Of a stretch of DNA of 64,000 bases, positions 58,158-64,000 are shown piece after piece (the stretch's first letter is position 1; each line of letters opens with the position of its first letter). Made by a program: the position numbers and the translations under genes. The DNA is from Sphingomonas sp. (lineage in GTDB: Bacteria; Pseudomonadota; Alphaproteobacteria; Sphingomonadales; Sphingomonadaceae), in NCBI RefSeq assembly GCF_025363195.1, contig NZ_JANYEK010000206.1, forward strand, positions 1-64,000, written 5' to 3'. The notes below the pieces were generated by a model. The model was not told where the DNA came from. It did no database searches and saw only the letters and a program-made list of their open reading frames with translations.

Positions 58158-59236
58158 GATGCGCTCCGGAAACCGAAGCCCTCGGCGGCCAGGCCGGGGC
58201 CAAAGGCGAGCGCCACCCCGTCGCGGATCGGCGGACCTTCCAGCAGCCTGGCCAGCGCAAACATCAGGGTTGCGGACGACATATTGCCGTTTTCCGCCAG
58301 CACCGCGCGCGATGCCGTCAGTGCGTCGGGCGCGAGCTTCAGGCTGTGTTCGACGGCATCGAGGATCGAGCGTCCGCCGGCATGCACCGCCCAGCCGTCG
58401 ATCTCGCTCGGCGCGCGTCCGCCGGTCGCGGCACGCGCGAAATCGGGATCGGCGAGGCCAGCGGCAATCCGCGCGGGGACCTCGCCCGATAGGTGCATCG
58501 CGAAACCGCGATCGGTAATGTCCCAGCGAATCAGCGCGTCCGAATCCGGAAGCGTGGTGGCAAAAGGCTGGCCGAGGGCAAAGCCGACGGGTTCCGCAGT
58601 GACGATTCCCGCCGCCGCGCCGTCGCCGAATTGCAGCATGGCGAGCAGGGGTTCGATTGCAGGATTGTCCTGCAGATGCAGCGTGGAGAGTTCCACGCAC
58701 ACCACCAGCACGCGAGCCTCCGCGTCGGATCGAACGATGTGTCGCGCGCTGCGCAAAGCGGCGACCGCGGCATAGCAGCCCATGAACCCGACCAGCAGCC
58801 GTTCGACCGAGGGCGACAGGCCGATTCTCCGTGCGATGATCTGATCGACGCCCGGCGCGACAAAGCCGGTGCAGCTGGCGACCACCAGATGGGTGATGTC
58901 GCCAAGCGGGTATTGCGCGCGCAACGCATCGATCGCCGCGATCGCGAGATCGGGCGCGGCGGCGGCGTACAACTGCATCCGCTCGGCCGTGCCGGGCAGG
59001 ATTGCATCGGCATAGAATCCGCCCGAATCGACCGGCGATCCACCATCGTCACCGATCGGCAGGATCGACCAGCGATGCGCGATTCCCGCCCGGCCGGCCA
59101 TGCGATCGAACAACCGCGCCTCGCGCGGATCGGTCAGCCTGGCGCGCGCCCACCCGATAAAGGCGTGGTGGATATCGTGGCCGGGAACAGCCGTGCCGAC
59201 TGCGTTGAGATAGGATTGGGGGTAAGCAGGGGGCAA
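58154..59236 (-). CDS. Type III polyketide synthase
   Basis: A 360-residue chalcone-synthase-fold enzyme that condenses malonyl-CoA onto an acyl-CoA starter. The catalytic triad is visible: C154 in LVGFMGCYAA, H285 in WAVHAGG and N318 in ENGNMSSAT. VVASCTGFVAPGVD is another family stretch. The length is that of bacterial alkylresorcinol/alkylpyrone synthases. It heads a coupled unit with a methyltransferase and an FAD enzyme. The starter acyl chain cannot be told from sequence; a long fatty acyl chain is an inference from the family. Confidence 0.95.
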   Translation of the reverse strand: MPPAYPQSYLNAVGTAVPGHDIHHAFIGWARARLTDPREARLFDRMAGRAGIAHRWSILPIGDDGGSPVDSGGFYADAILPGTAERMQLYAAAAPDLAIAAIDALRAQYPLGDITHLVVASCTGFVAPGVDQIIARRIGLSPSVERLLVGFMGCYAAVAALRSARHIVRSDAEARVLVVCVELSTLHLQDNPAIEPLLAMLQFGDGAAAGIVTAEPVGFALGQPFATTLPDSDALIRWDITDRGFAMHLSGEVPARIAAGLADPDFARAATGGRAPSEIDGWAVHAGGRSILDAVEHSLKLAPDALTASRAVLAENGNMSSATLMFALARLLEGPPIRDGVALAFGPGLAAEGFGFRSAS

Positions 59237-59597
59237 AAGCGGCTTTCAGAAGCGCAGGGTTGAGCCCCCGCGTCGATCGCTTAACGCTACTCCTTTGCAG
59301 ACGATCCGCCAGCGGGAATTTCGCGCGCGCCCCGGCGAAGGGTATAAGCCCCGATGATGCCAAGGAACGTGGTGCCCCACAGGGGACAAAGATGGGCACT
59401 TAGATCTTTGGAGAATTTCGGTTCGGCACGGCTGAAAGCGCGCCGCTAGTCTAACCGGCGACCGCATTTGTTACATATGTCCGCGCGTTCCCACCGGCAA
59501 TGGGTTGCGTCGATCTCACGATCACTATTGCTCCAACCGTCCACCGACCAATAGCGCGCCTCCAGCGCCCTTGGTTCGTTGCTCGGTCCCAGCGGCG
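59237..59597. other. Gap with no gene seen (boundary of accessory region)
   Basis: About 360 bases between the PKS start and the integrase remnant. No coding frame is convincing and no tRNA, terminator or repeat was found. The part next to the PKS gene should hold its promoter. Confidence 0.5.
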
Positions 59598-59813
59598 ATC
59601 GCCCTGCCTATGCATCGGAACGGTCCCGTAGCTCGTGAACGTCGTAAGCACGTCCGCATGCCCAAGGTTTTGCGACCACGCCTTCATGGCCTCGGCGGAA
59701 AGGTCCAGCGACATTCCGTAGTGCACCAGCATATCGCGTAGGCTGTGCGGATTGAAATAGGGCAAGCGCGCCTCCGCGAACGCCTTCAAACACGGTGCTA
59801 GATCACGTCGCAC
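59598..59813 (-). pseudogene. Tyrosine recombinase C-terminal remnant
   Basis: About 72 residues match the C-terminal catalytic part of a site-specific tyrosine integrase: FNPHSLRDMLVHYG (HxxR region), then WSQNLGHADVLTTFTSYGTVP with the LGH and the usual terminal Tyr segment. Beyond the following RQGD the frame (to 59451) is unrelated. The N-terminal domains are missing and no full gene is in reach, so it is a decayed remnant. It marks an old integrative element. Confidence 0.75.
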
Positions 59814-59939
59814 GGGAAATACCGCGGCGATGCTAACCTGATCTATTCACCGGCAGCGTTTCTCAGCCGATGGGTTAGCGCAGGCGTGGTGTAGTGGTGG
59901 GCAAGGCGCATGGGTCCGAAGCGCCTGTCTCATCGCGGG

Positions 59940-61425
59940 TTCACAGTTTGGGGCGGAGTTGATGGGCGGGGTTCGTTTGGCGGCCACTGCCGCATCGATC
60001 ATGGTCCCGTGGTGCGCAAGTTGAGCGCGATGGATCGGAACAGCGCGGCATCGGAACAGGCGCTTGCGAAGGCGATGCGGATGCGGCTGGTGGTTTCGAC
60101 GATGCGCGCGGCGACCTTGAGCAGCCGCAGGCGGATGGTCGCGAACTCGGCGGTGCGGAGCGTGGCGGTTGCGGGCATAGCGTGCCGCACGGCCCACATC
60201 AGCCAGTAGGCGGCGGTGTGAAGGATGAGCCGCATCTGATTGGCGTTGGCCGAGCAGCAGGAGGTTCGGTCGCTCTTCAGCTGCGTTTTATGCAGCTTGA
60301 TCAAGTTTTCCGCCTGGCCGCGGGCGCAGTAAAGCGTGTCATAGACCCGTTCAGCGCTGCCCTCGGCAAGCGAGGTGACAACGAGGCGGATGTCGAGGCC
60401 GAGGCTGCTCGCCTCGATGCGAGCAACGACGCGACGTTCGGTATTCCCCCAGGTTTTCGCAGCGTAGCGCGTCTCTGCGTAACGCCGTAGTTCGACCAGT
60501 CCCTGCAATGCCCGGTCGGTCGCGCAGGCATCGCCTTCCCGGACGATGACGGGATCGGCGTGGAGCGTGCGGTTGCCGGGCAGCCCGAAGATGTAGTCGA
60601 TGCCGTTCGCCTCGCACCAGGCCATCGGCTCTGGCCGACCGTAATGACCATCGCCGCGCAGCGTGATCCGGGTATCGGGCCAGTGGCGACGGATACGTCG
60701 CACGAGCCGGCGAACATGGCCGGCGACTTCCTTGCCCGACGGCGTTTTGCCGGTGCGCAGCAGCATCGCAACCGGCCGCCCGGTAGCGGTGTCGTAGACA
60801 TGGATCGGCAGGAAGCAACGCTCGCCGTAGTGCCCGTTCCAGAAGGAGAGCTGCTGCGCGCCGTGTACGACGTCGACGGTATCGTCGATGTCGAGCGTCA
60901 CCGCCGCAGGCGGCACCGGGTAGCTCGCGCAATAGAGGTCGACCAGCGTGCCGGTCAGACGGATCAACTCGCGCGTAGTCGGCGCGTTCTCCCACCGGCT
61001 CATCGTCGGCTGGCTGGCCAGCCCGAACGGATCACCCGGCAGTTTGCCGAGCGCCAGCTTGAACCCTGGATCATGCCGCAGGGTGTCGAGATCGTCGGCG
61101 TCTTCATACCCACACGAGATCGCCAGCATGCGGGCGCGCAAAATGTCGGCGACCCGGTGGATCACCCGACCCTGATCGCGCGGATCAGCGATGCAGGCGG
61201 CGAGCCGATCCGCGATCCTCAACCGCCGCTCGGCCTGTGCGAGCAGTAGCACGCCGCCGTCCGACGTCAGCCGACCGCCGTCGAACGCGGCGGTGATTTT
61301 TCGACCACGAATGGCTGGGAAGGTAAAGGAGAACCCGCTATCGTCAGCCATGGCGGTCGTGGCACTTTCTGTCTGGAGCAGAGGGATGGCGTAAGCACCC
61401 TTTCTCTACTCCAAACCAGAGACTT
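59940..61425 (-). mobile_element. IS1380-family insertion sequence (ends approximate)
   Basis: The element carries one full-length IS1380-type transposase. The ends are not firmly defined. A weak inverted similarity exists between the left flank near 59941-59960 (CACAGTTTGGGGCGGAG) and the right flank near 61404-61420 (CTCTACTCCAAACCAGAG), but I could not confirm terminal repeats or a target duplication. The limits given are therefore only a guide. Confidence 0.45.
59999..61351 (-). CDS. IS1380-family transposase
   Basis: A 450-residue transposase of the IS1380 family. Features are an N-terminal FDGGRLTSDGGVLLLAQAERRL, LRHDPGFKLALGKLP, and the catalytic region VTLDIDDTVDVVHGAQQLSFWNGHYGERCFLPIHVYD (parts TLDIDDTVD, HYGERCFLPI), then TRITLRGDGHYGRPEPMAWCE and a late CARGQAENLIKLHKTQLKSDRTSC. 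The acidic DDE-type residues lie in these motifs. The frame is intact with no stop, so it may be functional. It sits beside an integrase remnant. Confidence 0.93.
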   Translation of the reverse strand: MADDSGFSFTFPAIRGRKITAAFDGGRLTSDGGVLLLAQAERRLRIADRLAACIADPRDQGRVIHRVADILRARMLAISCGYEDADDLDTLRHDPGFKLALGKLPGDPFGLASQPTMSRWENAPTTRELIRLTGTLVDLYCASYPVPPAAVTLDIDDTVDVVHGAQQLSFWNGHYGERCFLPIHVYDTATGRPVAMLLRTGKTPSGKEVAGHVRRLVRRIRRHWPDTRITLRGDGHYGRPEPMAWCEANGIDYIFGLPGNRTLHADPVIVREGDACATDRALQGLVELRRYAETRYAAKTWGNTERRVVARIEASSLGLDIRLVVTSLAEGSAERVYDTLYCARGQAENLIKLHKTQLKSDRTSCCSANANQMRLILHTAAYWLMWAVRHAMPATATLRTAEFATIRLRLLKVAARIVETTSRIRIAFASACSDAALFRSIALNLRTTGP

Positions 61426-61708
61426 AGACCACGATCGCCACCACCAATTTGCGCTCCCGATGAATAATCCGGGCTAAGGACGTTTCGCCACTCCCCCGAC
61501 GAGTAGATCGGGCTCTTAGTAAGGGCGGTTTTACGGACGCAAATGCCTCCCCACAATGCCCAAGACCGGGTGATACGGTCCCACGCGGACACGATTGCGT
61601 TGGCTTCGTGTTATTTCTACGCCGAAGGCCCCCCGGCAAAAGATCGAGGAAGCGTCGTTCGAAGGCTGACCTTGACCGTCAACAGCGCAAATTCCTTGCA
61701 GCTGTGAC
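61426..61708. other. Gap with no gene seen (IS flank)
   Basis: About 280 bases, about 400 with the IS end, between the transposase and the small RHH-like gene. Short frames here lack any recognisable domain or ribosome-binding site. Nothing definite was found. Confidence 0.4.
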
Positions 61709-61730
61709 CCTGATGTGGTATCAGGATACC
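61709..61730. promoter_or_regulatory. Overlapping palindromes, candidate operator
   Basis: CCTGAT-N5-ATCAGG (61709-61725) and GGTATC-AG-GATACC (61717-61730) are both perfect inverted repeats and share bases. They lie 18 bases before the ATG of the RHH-like gene, a place where ribbon-helix-helix repressors often bind. Repressor binding is inference. Confidence 0.5.
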
Positions 61731-61748
61731 CGTTGAACCGAGGTGTCT

Positions 61749-62099
61749 ATGAAAACAAGCGTCCATGACAGCGTTGTAAAATTCAGGGTTAACGAAGCGC
61801 TGTTGGCACGCGCCGCGATCCGGGCACACAGCGAGGGCATGACCCTGTCTGAACTCGTCCGATCGGCTTCGGCCGTATCCTTTGGCGTGACGCGTTTCGT
61901 GATGACAACACCAGCCGGGGCGGGCGGATCGAACTGGTCGAAGAAGTTCTTTTCCTGCATCTTAACCCCCGAAACGCTGAATGAAGTGATCGGCGAAACC
62001 ATGTTGGAAAGCGTGCTGAACAACCGCGATTTGTGCGGCAACATCGCTGCGGTCGGCCTGAGCAACCAGATGGCTGAATTTAATCACGCAGCATCCTGA
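61749..62099 (+). CDS. Hypothetical protein with ribbon-helix-helix-like N-terminus
   Basis: A 116-residue protein not recognised as a family. Residues about 8-42 (VVKFRVNEALLARAAIRAHSEGMTLSELVRSA) look like a ribbon-helix-helix DNA-binding domain: a basic beta strand, then two helices with GMTLSELVR. The remainder (SNWSKKFFSCILTPETLNEVIGETML and on) has no match I know. The base composition is less GC-rich than the core genes, which fits acquired DNA. A GTG at 61743 is an alternative start. Palindromes lie just upstream. Confidence 0.5.
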   Translation: MKTSVHDSVVKFRVNEALLARAAIRAHSEGMTLSELVRSASAVSFGVTRFVMTTPAGAGGSNWSKKFFSCILTPETLNEVIGETMLESVLNNRDLCGNIAAVGLSNQMAEFNHAAS

Positions 62100-62378
62100 A
62101 GCTCACGGCGCAAAACCATTATCGCTCAGAACAAGGCCGCCAGCGATACGGCAAAAAGTCCATATAATTCAAGAGATGCAAAGTCCGAAAGCGATTCCAA
62201 GTTCGCTGCTGCTCAAGAGGCAACACGAAAGAACGAAGAGGCTCAGGCTGATGCGCAGGCTGCGAAGATGCGGCCTAATGGCAAAATGACAATCGATCAG
62301 GTGCCACAGAACGCGCGCTCAATCGTTAGTGCGCTTTTAGCTGGCAATCTAGGCATCATGCTCACCACGAAGATATAG
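62100..62378 (+). other. Open frame continuing past the TGA of the upstream gene
   Basis: The frame of the RHH-like gene stays open for 92 more codons after its TGA, up to a TAG. The codons read Ala/Gln/Lys-rich (for example AAAQEATRKNEEAQADAQAAK) and end in a hydrophobic stretch ALLAGNLGIMLTTKI. The first in-frame ATG is at 62268. It could be a stop-mutated extension, a separate small protein from a weak start, or chance. Confidence 0.3.
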
Positions 62379-62415
62379 CGCTATGCGTCGCTAAATCCAC
62401 CGCACCCACCCCAGA

Positions 62416-62446
62416 GCAAAAAGCCGCCACCCTTTCAGGCAGCGGC
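62416..62446 (-). terminator. Intrinsic terminator for the PEP-CTERM gene
   Basis: On the minus strand, GCCGCTGCC and GGGTGGCGGC (62423-62446) form a nine-pair stem with two wobble pairs, followed by TTTTT (62418-62422). It lies 26 bases after the PEP-CTERM gene's stop. Confidence 0.8.
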
Positions 62447-62471
62447 TTAGCGTTCATCGGGAGATGAAATG

Positions 62472-63092
62472 TTATGCGAAGCTGACGGTCGTCTTTACCT
62501 TGCGGCTGCGAGCGGCGGCACCGATCATGCCGAAGCCGAGAACCATAAGGCTCCAGGTGGCTGGCTCGGGGACGGCAGCAACAGCCGTATCGGCATAGGT
62601 CCGGAAGGCGTAATCGAAGGCCGGGAAAGACCCATAGCCTGGGTTGGCATAGGTTTGACCGAAGGCGTATGGATTATTGACACTTCCTGCGATCCCGTAA
62701 CCGCTCGTGCCGGTGAAAACGAGATAGTAGGTCTGGTTTGAAACGATCGAAGTGGGCGTAAACGAAACGTCGATCCATTGATTGTTCGCACTGTAATTAG
62801 CGCTGCCGCTCGCGAGCAAAGTTGCTCCGCTAACGTTGGGGAGGTTGGTGTAAAGCGCGATCGTCAGCGAACCGGGACCCGAACCAGCAGATGCCGTCAG
62901 GTAAACGCCAGCGCCGGTGATATTGGAGGCACTCTGGCGGAAGGACTGAGCCAGACCGGTCTGACTGAAGACTGCCATAGAGACGGTTGTGATCGTCTGC
63001 TGTTGGTCAATCGCGACTGCTGCGTTCGCAATTGCTGGTGCTGCAAATGCGTAAACGCCGGCCGCAAACATCATCTTCGTCATCATTTTCAT
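62472..63092 (-). CDS. PEPxxWA-CTERM sorting-domain protein
   Basis: A 206-residue secreted protein. A signal peptide ends near ANAA. The mature part is Ser/Thr/Gly/Asn-rich and strand-like. The C-terminus has VPEPATWSLMVLGFGMIGAAARSRK (parts PEPATWSLM, VLGFGMIGAAARSRK), the PEPxxWA-CTERM sorting signal recognised by an exosortase: a PEP motif, a hydrophobic segment and a basic tail. ATG at 63092 is chosen; the frame starts 15 codons earlier. It may be a biofilm or exopolysaccharide-associated surface protein. No exosortase gene is in the window. Confidence 0.92.
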   Translation of the reverse strand: MKMMTKMMFAAGVYAFAAPAIANAAVAIDQQQTITTVSMAVFSQTGLAQSFRQSASNITGAGVYLTASAGSGPGSLTIALYTNLPNVSGATLLASGSANYSANNQWIDVSFTPTSIVSNQTYYLVFTGTSGYGIAGSVNNPYAFGQTYANPGYGSFPAFDYAFRTYADTAVAAVPEPATWSLMVLGFGMIGAAARSRKVKTTVSFA

Positions 63093-63224
63093 CGTATTTC
63101 CCCCACCCGCTTCAATGCGTTGCAATCCTCCAAGCAATCGTCATGCCAACGGCTGTTTTCCTCGTCTATAATGGCGAACGACTATGAGCGGGGGGGGGAA
63201 TCTGTAAGAACATCTTACAACCCA

Positions 63225-63866
63225 TTAACTACGTAACATCAGCCTCCGCGTTGGAAACACCGGGCCGCGAACGATCATCGAACTTTCGTCGTAAGGCCGC
63301 TGCAACGCGACCACATCGGCGAGCGTTCCGGTGAGCCATCTTTTATGATCATCGGCCTTAAGAATCGTGATCATGGCCTTCGGATGAATTGGCTCGACCA
63401 GCGGGTTCGCGTCACACGTCACCATCGCGAAACCGGTCCCGTCCTTCGTGTGCTGCCAGAACCCAGCAACGGCGAAGATCGGCTGGTCAGTGACCTGGAA
63501 CCACATCTCACCCTTCAGCTTCGGCTTGCCGTCGCCCAGATCGTGCTTGTCGGGCGTCCATTCGCAGAACTCGGTCAGCGGGATCAGGCAGCGGTGTTCG
63601 GGCTTCGACGCCAGCGCCTTCCACTGCGGCAGCGCCAGATTGCGGACATTGGTCATCGGCCAGGGCGCGGCTCCGCCGAGAACACCCCAGGACATCACGT
63701 CCAGGCCGGGCGCGCCGTTCTGTTGGCGAATGACATAGGCCCGGCTTTTGGGGCGCAGCTCAACGGGATCAAATCTGTTGTCGCGTGGCTTGTCGGTAAT
63801 CCAGCCAGCGCCAAACCGTTCGATCAGCGTCTCTGGCTCGCCCAGCATTCTCGCGCGGTTGCACAT
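63225..63866 (-). CDS. SOS response-associated peptidase family protein (YedK/HMCES type)
   Basis: A 213-residue YedK/HMCES homologue that forms a protective covalent crosslink with abasic sites in single-stranded DNA. The catalytic cysteine is Cys2 (MCNRARMLGE). Other active-site positions are the asparagine in TNVRN (N73), the glutamate in EFCEW (E102) and the histidine in EPIHPKAM (H161). The protein is a little shorter than some homologues but the domain is complete. Removal of Met1 must expose Cys2. It converges on nothing in view; the last 134 bases show no gene. Confidence 0.93.
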   Translation of the reverse strand: MCNRARMLGEPETLIERFGAGWITDKPRDNRFDPVELRPKSRAYVIRQQNGAPGLDVMSWGVLGGAAPWPMTNVRNLALPQWKALASKPEHRCLIPLTEFCEWTPDKHDLGDGKPKLKGEMWFQVTDQPIFAVAGFWQHTKDGTGFAMVTCDANPLVEPIHPKAMITILKADDHKRWLTGTLADVVALQRPYDESSMIVRGPVFPTRRLMLRS

Positions 63867-64000
63867 CAGTTCGTTTTTTTCAACTTGCCAACGTCAAGGG
63901 TCAGCGCCTGCAGATTAACGACATGTGATTTGCCGCCGTTCTCGGACTATAGCCAGCCTTCCGTCTTGGAGCGGGGGTGAGATCGCGCAGCAAGCCGACG

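Noticed and set aside
59237-59450. tRNA as an integration target for the island remnant
   Set aside because: No cloverleaf or conserved T-arm sequence was found in the flanks.
61344-61639. Short minus-strand frames between IS and RHH-like gene
   Set aside because: No ribosome-binding site, domain or sensible composition; treated as noncoding.

Overview
The window is a high-GC alphaproteobacterial chromosome segment, most likely from a sphingomonad (Sphingomonas or a close relative). The support is a PEPxxWA-CTERM surface/secreted protein, a hemC-hemD-mitofilin block, the order mnmE-mnmG-rsmG-parA-parB, the order rho-hemJ-hemE followed by ppsR-maf-aroE-coaE-dnaQ, DUF1674, DUF1491, DUF3576 and DUF6489 genes, an MmcB gene, and dense ATGA/GTGA/TTGA coupled genes. 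No rRNA, tRNA or CRISPR array was seen.

Layout. 1-651 is the 3' end of nadB. 703-799 is a REP-like palindrome. 996-6548 carries a beta-lactamase-fold lipoprotein, polA and a polysaccharide flippase on the plus strand. 6693-12085 (minus) is rsmB-rpe-heparinase-like-purH. 12181-14257 (plus) holds a 54-residue SDHAF4-like gene and an AsmA protein. gpsA-tsaD (minus) diverge from hemC-hemD-mitofilin (plus) at 14273-18855. 18948-21012 (minus) has a DUF72 protein and a UbiH-type hydroxylase. 21182-26255 (plus) has ftsK, lolA, a candidate structured RNA, xthA and ribA. 26252-28909 contains HAD, YggS, a ThiE-like gene and an outer-membrane protein. 29141-33687 (plus) has a DUF3576 lipoprotein, leuS, lptE and holA.

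The core of the window is a chromosome-origin neighbourhood. From 33705 to 44465 every gene except a dienelactone hydrolase lies on the minus strand: parB, parA, rsmG, mnmG, mnmE, terC-like, rho, hemJ, hemE. From 44760 to 51686 every gene lies on the plus strand: ppsR, maf, aroE, coaE, dnaQ, hpf, ptsN, a thioesterase, a cell-wall hydrolase, mmcB. The switch point, 44456-44744, holds a cluster of DnaA-box-like 9-mers beside an AT-rich stretch, next to hemE as in other alphaproteobacterial origins. Two parS-like 16-mers lie about 7-9 kb away in the gid/par cluster. Together these would be the replication start and its ParABS segregation locus.

51691-56240 holds an ankyrin protein, a SCO copper chaperone, a YcgN protein, a YgjP-type metalloprotein and PBP1A. 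56380-59236 (minus) is a coupled three-gene biosynthetic unit: type III polyketide synthase, SAM methyltransferase and FAD oxidoreductase. 59.5-63.9 kb is accessory: an integrase remnant, an IS1380-family transposase, a ribbon-helix-helix-like orphan ORF with palindromes in front and an open frame beyond its stop, a PEP-CTERM protein and a YedK/HMCES-type protein.
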